Positions 44,560 through 52,630 of a stretch of 64,000 bases of DNA are shown here, piece by piece. The notes below the pieces were generated by a model. That model did not search any database, was not told the DNA's origin, and saw only the letters and a program-made list of their open reading frames with translations. The stretch lies in the NCBI RefSeq assembly GCF_900108915.1, contig NZ_FNYH01000009.1, forward strand, positions 62,001 to 126,000, read 5' to 3'. Within the stretch, counting starts at the first letter, position 1. Each line of letters opens with the position of its first letter. Position numbers and translations under genes: made by a program. Source of the DNA: Allopseudospirillum japonicum (GTDB lineage: Bacteria > Pseudomonadota > Gammaproteobacteria > Pseudomonadales > Halomonadaceae).

Positions 44560-44590
44560 ATCAAAACTTCATATTAAAATGTATAATCGA
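44560..44590 (+). promoter_or_regulatory. Possible promoter for a structured RNA upstream of rmf
   Basis: A perfect -10 hexamer TATAAT (44582-44587) is preceded by TG and by AT-rich sequence with TTCATC and TTCATA as weak -35 candidates. It would start transcription near 44594 toward rmf. On the opposite strand the same AT-rich block may serve rlmKL. Confidence 0.3.
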
Positions 44591-44593
44591 ATT

Positions 44594-45135
44594 TTTTTTT
44601 CCGATTTAAAAAAACTCTTGTCCTTTCGGCAAAAGTTCGTCTATTCCTTAAAGTGTGCTTCATCAAAGTAGGTCGGTACATCGGCTACTTTGTGCTTGTT
44701 TCCCTAGTTTGCTGTTTTGTATGGCAGTTTAGGGAGTTGATTGCAAGCTAAGGTACGATAATCCGTTTGGTGATCTACACACTACTCGAGAGAATACTGG
44801 GGTTAAGGTTGGGGGCTTCGTTCCAACCTAGTCAACCCAAGTTTGGACAATCAAGCACCTTGATTTATTTTAGGTGTTGATGTGAGAGGAGATTCTCCCG
44901 CCTATTCTCTTGCGAAGCTGGTCCTTGGTTTAGTTTAGTTAACCTATAAGGAGGGAAATGCCTACTTGTTACTGTCGCATTTAGGTCTCAACACAAGAGC
45001 TCCCCTGCTTGGAGAGCGAATTTAAGTTTAACTTAAATGGAGGAGGAGAGAGCTAAAAGATTTACAGCTAGGTTCCGTGTATGACAATCAACTGCTATCG
45101 GCATCGCCTGAAGCATTAGGCGATGCCTTCAAGTT
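44594..45135 (+). ncRNA. Candidate structured non-coding RNA or long leader upstream of rmf
   Basis: The 687-base gap between rlmKL and rmf has no credible gene but many tandem hairpins. Stems seen by eye are: CAAAGTAG/CTACTTTG (44664-44692); TCCCTA/TAGGGA (44701-44735); AGGTTGG/CCAACCT inside GGGTT/AACCC (44800-44838); AGCACCT/AGGTGTT (44854-44878); GAGA-GGAGAT-TCTC (44884-44897); CCTTGGTT/AACC-TAT-AAGG (44923-44951), covering a GGAGGG; AAATGC/GCATTT (44956-44982); ATTTAAGTT/AACTTAAAT (45020-45038); and the terminator-like GGCATCGCC/GGCGATGCC (45100-45127). I recognise no known family: the tmRNA, RNase P and 6S conserved cores are not present. It could be a free RNA or the regulated 5' leader of rmf. 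Confidence 0.4.
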
Positions 45136-45137
45136 TG
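45100..45137 (+). terminator. Terminator-like hairpin upstream of rmf
   Basis: GGCATCGCC pairs perfectly with GGCGATGCC (nine pairs, ten-base loop). The tail TTCAAGTTTG is only moderately T-rich. If it terminates, the sequence upstream is a separate RNA or rmf is controlled by attenuation. Confidence 0.5.
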
Positions 45138-45226
45138 GGATTTGATTAGTAAGTCATACTCTGATGAACAAAAGTAATGGTTGGTAATTAAAGCTACTCG
45201 TTTATTGGCTTAGAGGATACAAGTCT

Positions 45227-45433
45227 ATGAGACGTCAAAAACGTGATCGTGGTCAGCGCGCATTCATCCGTGGTTATCAGGCAGGTGTCAGTGGTAAATC
45301 TAAAGAGCTTTGTCCTGTCGCAGATTTAGAAACTAGGCAGCAATGGTTAAGCGGTTGGCGGGAGGGCCGTGTTGATTACTGGTCTGGTATGCGTGGCGTT
45401 TCTGGGATTCATCGTAATCCTGCACTCGCTTGA
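45227..45433 (+). CDS. rmf: Ribosome modulation factor
   Basis: Small basic protein that joins 70S ribosomes into inactive 100S dimers in stationary phase. The family core RRQKRDRGQRAFIRGYQAGV and LCPVADLETRQQWLSGWREG is unmistakable. At 68 residues it is longer than the 55 of E. coli because of a C-terminal tail, as in pseudomonads. AGAGGA precedes the ATG. The long structured region upstream is the obvious place for its growth-phase control. Confidence 0.95.
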   Translation: MRRQKRDRGQRAFIRGYQAGVSGKSKELCPVADLETRQQWLSGWREGRVDYWSGMRGVSGIHRNPALA

Positions 45434-45535
45434 TTCTTCAGCTAATATTATGCTTGTCAATATTTTTTGCCTTACAGAGACGCAATACACTCACATTTGA
45501 GCCATACGTTGAAAAATTCCAATTTACTCAAGCTC

Positions 45536-45568
45536 AACCCCTCAAACCAAAATGTTTGAGGGGTTTTT
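45536..45568 (+). terminator. Rho-independent terminator after rmf
   Basis: AACCCCTCAAAC pairs perfectly with GTTTGAGGGGTT (12 pairs, six-base loop) and ends in a T-run. An AT-only hairpin with AATATT arms and TTTTTT (45444-45468) lies closer to the gene and may be a weak first terminator. Confidence 0.93.
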
Positions 45569-45581
45569 GATTCTTTACTGA

Positions 45582-46622
45582 TTAAGACGAGGCTTTAGCC
45601 GCTTGCAAATAATCAGCACATGCGTGTGCGACTTCAGCAATCAACTCAGGACCACGATAAATCAAGCCGGTATATACTTGAATTAAGGAAGCACCTGCCT
45701 TTAACTTATCCAGTGCGGTCTCTGCATTGTGAATCCCACCCACCCCTATGATTGGCAAATCTCCTTCCAAAACATCTGCAAGTTGTGCAATCACTTGTGT
45801 CGAAGCTTGCGCTAAAGGTGCGCCACTTAGTCCGCCTTGCTCATCCGCGTGAGGCAAGCCTGCAACACTGGAATGATCCAAAGTAGTATTTGTTGCAATG
45901 ACAGCATCCATTTTTTGTTGACGAATACTTGCTGCCACCAAACGGATCTCTTCTGCTGTCATATCCGGTGCAATTTTCACAGCAATCGGCGTATATTTAC
46001 CATATTGATCTGCCAATGCTTGCTGACGTTGCTTAAGCGGTTTCAGTAAAGCTTCCAGGGTTTCACCATACTGTAAAGTGCGCAAACCTGGCGTATTGGG
46101 TGAGGATATATTGACGGTGACATAATCCGCAACCTGATACACAGCTTCCAGTGCAGTCAGATAATCCTGCGCTGCATCTTCTACAGAAGTAGTTAAATTC
46201 TTGCCTATATTCACTCCTTTGATCCCAGCAAAACGGCTAGCTGCAACACGAGGTACGAGGGCATCTACTCCCTCATTATTAAATCCCATACGATTAATAA
46301 TGACTTCTTTGGACTCAACACGAAATAAACGGGGTTTAGGGTTACCCGCTTGCGCCTTTGGCGTCACTGTGCCAACTTCAACAAACCCAAAGCCCAAAGC
46401 GCCTAAGGCATCTAAATAAGTTGCGTTTTTGTCCAACCCTGCTGCGAGGCCAACAGGATTGCTAAAATTAAGCCCCATCACCTGAACAGGCGCTTCAACT
46501 TTGGGTGCAGCCATCAAGGCTGCAAGATGTAGTTTATGTAGGCGATTGAGCATATTAAGCGCGATTTCGTGCGCATTTTCTGGGGGAAGCCTAAAAAAAG
46601 CTTTACGTGCAAGTGAATACAT
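45582..46622 (-). CDS. pyrD: Dihydroorotate dehydrogenase (quinone), class 2
   Basis: Membrane-associated flavoenzyme that oxidises dihydroorotate to orotate with quinone, the fourth step of pyrimidine synthesis. 346 residues, with the class 2 N-terminal helix MYSLARKAFFRLPPENAHEI, NPVGLAAGLDKN for FMN binding, INRMGFNNEGVD, and the catalytic-serine loop VNISSPNTPGLR. Genes on both sides are unrelated, so it is probably a single-gene unit. Confidence 0.96.
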   Translation of the reverse strand: MYSLARKAFFRLPPENAHEIALNMLNRLHKLHLAALMAAPKVEAPVQVMGLNFSNPVGLAAGLDKNATYLDALGALGFGFVEVGTVTPKAQAGNPKPRLFRVESKEVIINRMGFNNEGVDALVPRVAASRFAGIKGVNIGKNLTTSVEDAAQDYLTALEAVYQVADYVTVNISSPNTPGLRTLQYGETLEALLKPLKQRQQALADQYGKYTPIAVKIAPDMTAEEIRLVAASIRQQKMDAVIATNTTLDHSSVAGLPHADEQGGLSGAPLAQASTQVIAQLADVLEGDLPIIGVGGIHNAETALDKLKAGASLIQVYTGLIYRGPELIAEVAHACADYLQAAKASS

Positions 46623-46697
46623 AATGTAAGATCCGCAGGCAAAAACAATCGATTATTCAAGGTTCGTTAGCATTACAAGTATACCCTAGCCTCATGC

Positions 46698-48758
46698 TTA
46701 ACCGCGAAACCCTTGTAATACCTGTTGCATCTTTTGCATATTAAGCACAATCGCTTGCGTACTTTCAGAATTAGCTTGTGCTCTTTGCGTGCTCGTATGT
46801 GCAAATTCACGCACTTGTGCCAAGCTTAAGTGTACCTCTTGAACTGCTGTACTTTGCTCCTCTACTGCCGTCGCCACTTGATCATTCATTTGATTAATGA
46901 CTTGTGTCGAGTCCAGCACTTGTTGCAAGGTCTTTGTCATATTTTTAAATTGTTCTAATGTTGTTAACGACTGCTCACAGCTAGACTGCATTAAACGAAA
47001 GGCTTCGTGGGATTTATGCTGCACTTGTCGCACAATACGCTCAATATCCTGTGCTGATGCGTGTGTGCGCTGTGACAAAGCGCGAACCTCATCGGCAACA
47101 ACAGCAAAACCACGTCCGGCCTCCCCAGCACGTGCCGCCTCAATTGCTGCATTGAGGGCCAATAAATTCGTTTGTTCTGTAATATCCTTAATCACTTCAG
47201 CGACTTTTTCAATTTCTCGGCTATCTTCTTCAAGCTCATGAATCACCTCATCACTGCGTTGCACCTGACGTACCATAGATTCCATCGCTGTTTGTGTCTG
47301 CGCTAATGCCTGATATTCACGATTTGCATGTTCAGCCAAATCGCCTGCAGTACGTGCCGCTTGATGGGTATGTTGTGCAACTTCTTGAATCCCAGCGGCC
47401 ACTTGCTCCAGAGTTGCACTCATGGTTTCCAAATCATCTTGCAAATGATGCGCTGACTTTGCATTTTTCTCTGCAAGCGTCCCTATCTCCTGCACTGCAT
47501 GTGTGCTTGTGTCTGCGGTGATCGCAACTTCACGGATAAGCACGGCTACCTGCGACATCAAATGATTAAAAGCTGCTGCTAAAACGGTAACCTCGTTATT
47601 ACCTTCTTCTGGTAGTTTTAAACGTAAATCTTTTTGTTGCGCAACTAGACTAATGCCTTTTTGCACACCACGCACTTGACGTGTTAGAAAACGTACTAAA
47701 TAAACGGCAAATAAAGTAGCAGCCACTCCAGCAACAAAAATACCGCTGGCAATCCATAAAGACAGCTGTGCCTGTTGATGTGCTTGATTGGCTTTAGTGG
47801 CTGCAAGCGCGGAAATGCTCATTTCAACCTGCATTAAAGCATCGATACTTGCTGTACTCACAGACCAACTGTGGGCAGCAGCCTGAATATACTCACCAAA
47901 GTATGCATCTTTCCATTGACCTGAGCTAAATTCCTGCCGCCAAGCCAACAACTCACTTAAACTTTGTTGAAAATGCTGCCAATTTTCTTTGAATTCTTGA
48001 CTACCCAGTTCAGGACCAAGCAAGGGGAATAAGTGTTCCTGCAAGCGTCGCAAAAGATCCTGTGCCCTCTCTTGATACTGCATTAAGTGCGCTGCCTGTT
48101 CAGGGCGGATTTTCTCATCTTGTGAAATGACACCAGCTAACAAGGCACGCTCTTTGCCGAGCGCTTGTACAGTTTCTGCAAAAGTTTGTTTGATATTTTG
48201 ATTGACAAATAACAGATATTCTTGTGGTGTTTCCGGCACGAAGGCCAAATTAATAAAGGCTTCTAACCCATCAATCAGATTAACACTTAGTTTCCACCAA
48301 GCTTGCATACGTGCTTGGCTAACTAAATTAGATTCCAGTATATTAGATCTTAGCTTTTGCCAAGCATGTAAATCTTTTTGTACTCGTTTCCAAGATTGGT
48401 TGGCTATTGGTGTTAATTCCGCAAGCGGTGCCAATGCAGCTAAAGTGGTCGCTAATAAACGATCGCTTTGTTGGCGTGCAGCTTGACTTTGCTGCAAAAA
48501 CTCTGTGGGTTCTTCATTAATCAACCACAGGTTGAGCGTTGTATTGACCAAACCGCGCTCATTGCTCAAAGCTAGGGTTAACTCTAGCGTTTTATCATAC
48601 AAGTGATTAGTGGTATGCAAGTATTCTGCGCGCTGGTACGCAGGAGCAAAGACCAGCATGATTTGAGTGATGGCAGGGGTAATCAATAAGACCGCTAGCA
48701 AAACAACTGGGATTAACAACGCGTGTCTTAAGCTAATATAAAAAATTTTATCCAGCAT
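46698..48758 (-). CDS. Methyl-accepting chemotaxis protein with helical (NIT-like) sensor
   Basis: 686 residues. TM1 at about 14-38 and TM2 at about 330-352 enclose a long all-helical periplasmic domain with [15 protein letters not shown] near its start, as in nitrate-sensing (NIT-like) sensors; the ligand is uncertain. HAMP follows, then the conserved signalling tip [20 protein letters not shown] and [18 protein letters not shown]. The ATG used has GGTGGAG upstream; a longer frame would add eleven residues from a poor start. Confidence 0.9.
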   Translation of the reverse strand: MLDKIFYISLRHALLIPVVLLAVLLITPAITQIMLVFAPAYQRAEYLHTTNHLYDKTLELTLALSNERGLVNTTLNLWLINEEPTEFLQQSQAARQQSDRLLATTLAALAPLAELTPIANQSWKRVQKDLHAWQKLRSNILESNLVSQARMQAWWKLSVNLIDGLEAFINLAFVPETPQEYLLFVNQNIKQTFAETVQALGKERALLAGVISQDEKIRPEQAAHLMQYQERAQDLLRRLQEHLFPLLGPELGSQEFKENWQHFQQSLSELLAWRQEFSSGQWKDAYFGEYIQAAAHSWSVSTASIDALMQVEMSISALAATKANQAHQQAQLSLWIASGIFVAGVAATLFAVYLVRFLTRQVRGVQKGISLVAQQKDLRLKLPEEGNNEVTVLAAAFNHLMSQVAVLIREVAITADTSTHAVQEIGTLAEKNAKSAHHLQDDLETMSATLEQVAAGIQEVAQHTHQAARTAGDLAEHANREYQALAQTQTAMESMVRQVQRSDEVIHELEEDSREIEKVAEVIKDITEQTNLLALNAAIEAARAGEAGRGFAVVADEVRALSQRTHASAQDIERIVRQVQHKSHEAFRLMQSSCEQSLTTLEQFKNMTKTLQQVLDSTQVINQMNDQVATAVEEQSTAVQEVHLSLAQVREFAHTSTQRAQANSESTQAIVLNMQKMQQVLQGFRG

Positions 48759-48897
48759 CCTCGCTCCACCTTTAACTTTTTTGTTAACCAAAAGTTACAT
48801 GAGCTTGCAAGGATACTGGCAAATACAAGTATTGTATAGCTTACTTAAGGCTAGTACTTCAAGGTTTGTAATGAGAACTCTTTTTCAGGGATGCTGA

Positions 48898-49413
48898 CTA
48901 ACCAAGCTCAAATATCCGACGTGCTTGTTCGATTTTCATCCGATCCAAAGATAGTGGATCTTGCAGCATACCTTCTATGTTCAGGCTAACAAAAGGTTTA
49001 TCGGCTTGTTCATAAGCCGTTTGATCCATCGCATTTTCATGTTGACGGATCCTTCCGCCTGTCAGTTGTGCAATAAACTCAGCTCTTGCTTGAGCGAGTT
49101 CAGGCCCTTTAGGTACCCCAGGTGGGTTAATCCCAGCATCTAACACCGCTTGATATTTAGCATAGAAAGCATTACTGGTTGTCAGATAGCCATTATTGTC
49201 CAAGGTTGCGACCACTTGACTATCCACAACCACCTCAGCATAAGTGTCATTGACTGGATTATTTTTATAATTTTCTATTTGACTATAAGAGTTTTCTAGA
49301 TATGAGCGCGTTCCCTGCAATATTTGCTGAAAATCCTTCTTTGGTAATTCACTAAGACCCACTTGAGAGATGTTAAAAGCTTGTGCTTGGTGCTGATTGA
49401 GATCAATTCTCAT
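48898..49413 (-). CDS. Conserved-looking hypothetical protein
   Basis: 171 residues that I do not recognise. It starts MRIDLNQHQAQAFNISQVGL with AAGGAG seven bases upstream, so translation is credible. It is acidic to neutral and has no signal peptide or membrane helix. A central strand-rich part VVVDSQVVATLDNNGYLTTS is followed by helices, including SLDRMKIEQARRIFELG at the C-terminus. It lies between a chemoreceptor gene and the tnpB element. A 12-base palindrome GAGAACATTCTC (49489-49500) lies upstream and could be an operator. Confidence 0.6.
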   Translation of the reverse strand: MRIDLNQHQAQAFNISQVGLSELPKKDFQQILQGTRSYLENSYSQIENYKNNPVNDTYAEVVVDSQVVATLDNNGYLTTSNAFYAKYQAVLDAGINPPGVPKGPELAQARAEFIAQLTGGRIRQHENAMDQTAYEQADKPFVSLNIEGMLQDPLSLDRMKIEQARRIFELG

Positions 49414-49516
49414 CCTAAAACTCCTTTTTTATTTTCCAAAAGCAGACGGTGAAACTTATACCCTGTGCATTTTTTGCCTGCGTTCACTGAGAACATTCTC
49501 GGCATTTAGCACTATC

Positions 49517-49660
49517 ACTTGAGTCTTTATGTTTGTGTGACTGCTCCCCGCCCTGACGGGCGAGGCTTCCAACTTCTCAGGCCGCAACCGGCGCGTGACC
49601 GGATTGACGCAAGCCTCCATTGGCAGGCACCGACAGTCCTTCGGCCCTTAGTTTAATCAT
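49517..49660 (-). ncRNA. Probable omega RNA of the tnpB element with adjacent guide
   Basis: In this family the guide RNA overlaps the 3' end of tnpB, runs through the right-end hairpin and takes its guide from the flanking host DNA. Here the scaffold would end at the GTCAC at 49541-49537, and the guide would read ACAAACATAAAGACTCAAGT. The 5' limit is not visible from sequence alone. Confidence 0.45.
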
Positions 49661-50815
49661 GCCCTGCTGACGGATATTGATCGCGGCGTTGACGTCGCGG
49701 TCAAGCGCTACTGTACAAACAGGGCACATCCACTTGCGTACTGACAAGGGCAGAGTGTCTACCTTGTGCCCACAGCAAGAACAGGTCTTGGAGCTGGCGA
49801 ACCAGGGGGCGATTTTAACTAGGTACTTGCCTTGCGCTTTGGCTTTATATTCCAGTTTTTGGATTAAGCCTGACCAGCTGGCATCGGCAATATGCTTGGA
49901 CAGTTTTTGGTTTTTCAGCAGGTTTTTTACTTTTAGTGTCTCGACAATCACCGCTTGGTTTTCGTCAACAATCGTTCGAGACAGCTTGTGCTGAAAATCA
50001 GCACGGGCGTTTTTCAGCCGCTCATGCGCCTTGGCAAGTTGAAGACGCGCTTGCGCACGGCCCTTGCTGCCTTTCTGGCAGCGAGAAAGCGCCTTCTGTT
50101 TGCGCCGTAAATTCGACTCAGCACGTTTTAGGAATCTGGGGTTAGCCATCTTGTGACCATTCGAGTCGATAACAAGATACGTCAGCCCCATATCAAGGCC
50201 CAATACGGTATCAAGCGTTTGCATGGGCGCAGGTGTATCTAGGCCATTATCAATCAGCAGCGAGGCATAGTATTTCCCAGTGACCGTGCGCGACAGAGTG
50301 ATGCTCTTGAGCTTTCCGGTCAGTTCCCGGTGAATCCTCGCCTTAATTGGTTTCATCTTTGGCACTTTGATCCAGTTTTCACCCATGCTGACACTCGTGC
50401 AGTGATAGCTGGATTGCTTACCATGTTTGCGCTTGAACTTGGGATAACGGGCGGGGCGCTTGGGATCAAAGAAATTCTGGAAGGCTTTGTCCAGATTGAT
50501 ACAGGCTTGCTGGAGTGCAATTGAGTCAAAATCCTTGAGCCAGTGATACTTGCGTGACTTTTTCGCCACCGCGAGCAGTGGCTTAAGGTCTTGCTTGGCT
50601 TTGAGTTTCAGGCCGCAGCGTTTGTATTGTAAGCTGATGATATGTAAAGCCTTGTTGTACGCAAAGCGCACAGCACCGAACTGGCGGTTTAAAAAATCCG
50701 CCTGCTCGGATGTGGGGTAGATGCGTACTTTTGTGGCTTTGATCATACTATAAATAATCCAGTATTATTCATCCGCTGATATCCCCGCCCGATTGGGCGA
50801 GGGTTTACGTGGTTT
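49537..50815 (-). mobile_element. IS200/IS605-family (IS1341-type) element carrying only tnpB
   Basis: The tnpB gene is bracketed by matching imperfect palindromes, CGCCC-TGAC-GGGCG (49549-49562) and CGCCC-GATT-GGGCG (50786-50799). These are the usual end structures recognised by TnpA. No tnpA is present, so it could move only with help from elsewhere. The right end, read on the minus strand, closes with GGGGAGCAGTCAC, a form familiar in this family. The left boundary beyond the palindrome is not certain. Codon and base use is GC-richer than in neighbouring genes by eye. Confidence 0.75.
49577..50746 (-). CDS. tnpB: RNA-guided endonuclease TnpB
   Basis: 389 residues, full length. The N-terminal helix-turn-helix/WED-like part (KATKVRIYPTSEQADFLNRQ) is followed by the RuvC nuclease with all three acidic positions: Asp185 in GLDMGLTYL, Glu269 in VIVETLKVKNLL and the aspartates of LDRDVNAAINI (about 348-358). 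A zinc finger is formed by CSCC at 322-325 and CPVC at 341-344. No frameshift or stop interrupts it. It is predicted to be an active nuclease guided by the omega RNA, favouring retention of the element. No ribosome site is obvious before the ATG. Confidence 0.92.
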   Translation of the reverse strand: MIKATKVRIYPTSEQADFLNRQFGAVRFAYNKALHIISLQYKRCGLKLKAKQDLKPLLAVAKKSRKYHWLKDFDSIALQQACINLDKAFQNFFDPKRPARYPKFKRKHGKQSSYHCTSVSMGENWIKVPKMKPIKARIHRELTGKLKSITLSRTVTGKYYASLLIDNGLDTPAPMQTLDTVLGLDMGLTYLVIDSNGHKMANPRFLKRAESNLRRKQKALSRCQKGSKGRAQARLQLAKAHERLKNARADFQHKLSRTIVDENQAVIVETLKVKNLLKNQKLSKHIADASWSGLIQKLEYKAKAQGKYLVKIAPWFASSKTCSCCGHKVDTLPLSVRKWMCPVCTVALDRDVNAAINIRQQGMIKLRAEGLSVPANGGLRQSGHAPVAA

Positions 50816-50840
50816 TTGCTAAACCTCTTACGTATTTTTA

Positions 50841-52190
50841 TTAAATTAATAACCAAGCCAGAACAACCAACCAAGGCAAAACCACCAAGGTGAGCCAACT
50901 ACCGACTCTTAACATATCTCTTTGCGGGACAAAACCACTCCCATAGACAATCGCATTAGGCGGTGTTGCCACAGGCAATAAAAATGCGCAAGAAGCGGCA
51001 ACCGCGATTAACACCGCCATCACCTCACTTGCATAGCCTTGTGCTTGTGCAATGGAGACAAAAATAGGCACCATCAAGGCTGCACTTGCCGTATTGCTTG
51101 CCACTTCAGTCAGCGCCATCACAAACACAGTAACCAGTAATAAAAAAACGAAAACAGGCGCAGCTTGTAAACTTTGGCTTAAATGTTCGGCCATAAAAAC
51201 ACTGGTTCCTGTAGTTTCTAATAATCGACTGAGGGTAATACCACCACCAAATAACAGTAATACACTCCAATCTGTTTGTTCATTTAAAGTACGCCAAGAT
51301 AAGACGCCGCCAGCATGTAATAAAATCAAAGCTGACAGAGCAACCCAAGCGTCCCAGCCTTGATTAATTCCCATCCAAGGTGCAAAAACACTACCAAAAA
51401 TCCACAAAATCACAGTGACAATAAATACTCCCATCACCCAAGCATCTTTGATAGTCCAAGCACCTTGAGGCGCTGCAATTGCACTTATTATTTGTTGGTG
51501 CTGTAGATTAGGTTTAAGCGCCCAATATAGTACTAAAGTCATCACAGGCAACAAAATAAACACCAAGGGGATACCATATTGCATCCAACTTGCAAAATCT
51601 AAGCCCACCGCAGCCGCAGCAATGGCATTTGGAGGACTACCGACCAAAGTACCAATCCCACCAATATTTGCCGCAAAAGCAATCCCTAAAAGGGCATACA
51701 AATACGTTGATTTATATTGATGCGCATCGAGTGTTTTTAATACGCCTAAAGTTAAAGGCAACATCATGGCTGTGGTGGCTGTATTACTAATCCACATGGA
51801 CAAAAATGCAGTGACTAAGAATAAATACAGTAAAGCATAAGATAAGCGCCCTTTAGCCAAGCCTAGAATTTTGCAAGCAATACGTTTATCTAAACCTTGC
51901 TGATGCAAAGCCGCTGCCAATGCAAAACCGCCTAAAAATAAGAAAATAATCGGATCAGCAAAAGCACGTACCGCCTCTGGCATAGTAAATACCCCAGTGA
52001 AAACAGCTAAAACGGGGACTAACAAAGCGGTCACACTAACATGCAAAGCTTCCGTTACCCACAACACTCCAATCACACACAAAATTCCTAGCCCAATCGC
52101 TTGTGATTCTGGCAAACCCAACCCCCAACGCATCACCATAAAAAGCGCACCGGCTAACAACAAACGTCCTAAAATTTCTGGCATTTTCAT
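50841..52190 (-). CDS. SLC13/DASS-family anion symporter
   Basis: 449 residues with about 11-12 membrane segments. It shows the two signature repeats of the family, SNTATTAMMLPL and SNTASAALMVPI, and the paired loops GTLVGSPPNAI and ATPPNAIVYGSG that form the sodium and anion site. It most likely takes up dicarboxylates or related anions with sodium; sulfate is less likely but possible. The gene stands alone, with the tnpB element just beyond its 3' end. Confidence 0.88.
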   Translation of the reverse strand: MKMPEILGRLLLAGALFMVMRWGLGLPESQAIGLGILCVIGVLWVTEALHVSVTALLVPVLAVFTGVFTMPEAVRAFADPIIFLFLGGFALAAALHQQGLDKRIACKILGLAKGRLSYALLYLFLVTAFLSMWISNTATTAMMLPLTLGVLKTLDAHQYKSTYLYALLGIAFAANIGGIGTLVGSPPNAIAAAAVGLDFASWMQYGIPLVFILLPVMTLVLYWALKPNLQHQQIISAIAAPQGAWTIKDAWVMGVFIVTVILWIFGSVFAPWMGINQGWDAWVALSALILLHAGGVLSWRTLNEQTDWSVLLLFGGGITLSRLLETTGTSVFMAEHLSQSLQAAPVFVFLLLVTVFVMALTEVASNTASAALMVPIFVSIAQAQGYASEVMAVLIAVAASCAFLLPVATPPNAIVYGSGFVPQRDMLRVGSWLTLVVLPWLVVLAWLLI

Positions 52191-52354
52191 TTTCTTCCCC
52201 TACGGGCTGGATGATCTAACGGCACTGCAACAACAAAAAACCCTACATAAAATCAGGTTATCTTATAAAAATCACTAGCTCTCTCATTCTTACTAGTGCG
52301 ACATTCTGACACAGTACTTACTTAATTAAATTCTGCTAAATTACCACGCCAGAG

Positions 52355-52374
52355 GTAAGCAAGCGCTTGCTTAC
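52355..52374. promoter_or_regulatory. 20-base perfect palindrome upstream of the cytochrome bd operon
   Basis: GTAAGCAAGCGCTTGCTTAC is a perfect palindrome 38 bases before the cydP ATG. As DNA it is a strong operator candidate; as RNA it would be an 8-pair hairpin with a GCGC loop in the leader. AGAGGT and ACCTCT flank it (52351-52356, 52384-52389). It does not match the FNR or ArcA consensus. Confidence 0.6.
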
Positions 52375-52411
52375 TTTGGTTAGACCTCTGTTCCTATTTA
52401 GGGAGGTTTTC

Positions 52412-52630
52412 ATGCTTAAAAGGCTTAAATCAAAACCTCGCCGCCCTGCTTATCAATTAGGGCTGGAGATTGTGCTGATTTTACTTGTAAAAGTCATCTT
52501 AATGAGCTGGATGCATCATCACTGGTTTAGCGCACCGACAGTGCCTACCGATGGTGAGCAACGCCTACAAGAGCTCTGGTTTTCTTCTTTAGAGAACCCA
52601 TCCCCGTTGGAGTCTCGGCATGTTATCTGA
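52412..52630 (+). CDS. cydP: Small membrane protein CydP, cytochrome bd accessory subunit
   Basis: 72 residues with a basic N-terminus ([11 protein letters not shown]) and one membrane helix, [19 protein letters not shown]. This pattern, directly upstream of cydA, is that of the small CydP proteins of gammaproteobacteria. Start is the ATG with GGGAGG five bases upstream; a longer in-frame reading lacks a ribosome site. It overlaps the cydA start by 11 bases, so the two are translationally coupled. Confidence 0.75.
   Translation: MLKRLKSKPRRPAYQLGLEIVLILLVKVILMSWMHHHWFSAPTVPTDGEQRLQELWFSSLENPSPLESRHVI

Noticed and set aside
44594-45135. CsrB/RsmZ-type RNA, because gacA is in the window and GGA motifs occur in the gap before rmf
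   Set aside because: About nine GGA triplets in 540 bases is close to chance, and only one (GAGA-GGAGAT-TCTC) is clearly in a hairpin loop.
44594-45135. tmRNA, RNase P RNA, 6S RNA or tRNA in the rmf upstream gap
   Set aside because: Their conserved cores and a tRNA T-loop with CCA end were looked for on both strands and not found.
46897-47241. A 114-codon plus-strand frame opposite the chemoreceptor signalling domain
   Set aside because: Its cysteine/serine-rich sequence is the antisense of the conserved receptor tip.
49414-50840. A second transposase gene (tnpA) with the tnpB element
   Set aside because: No frame with the small HUH transposase motif is present on either side.
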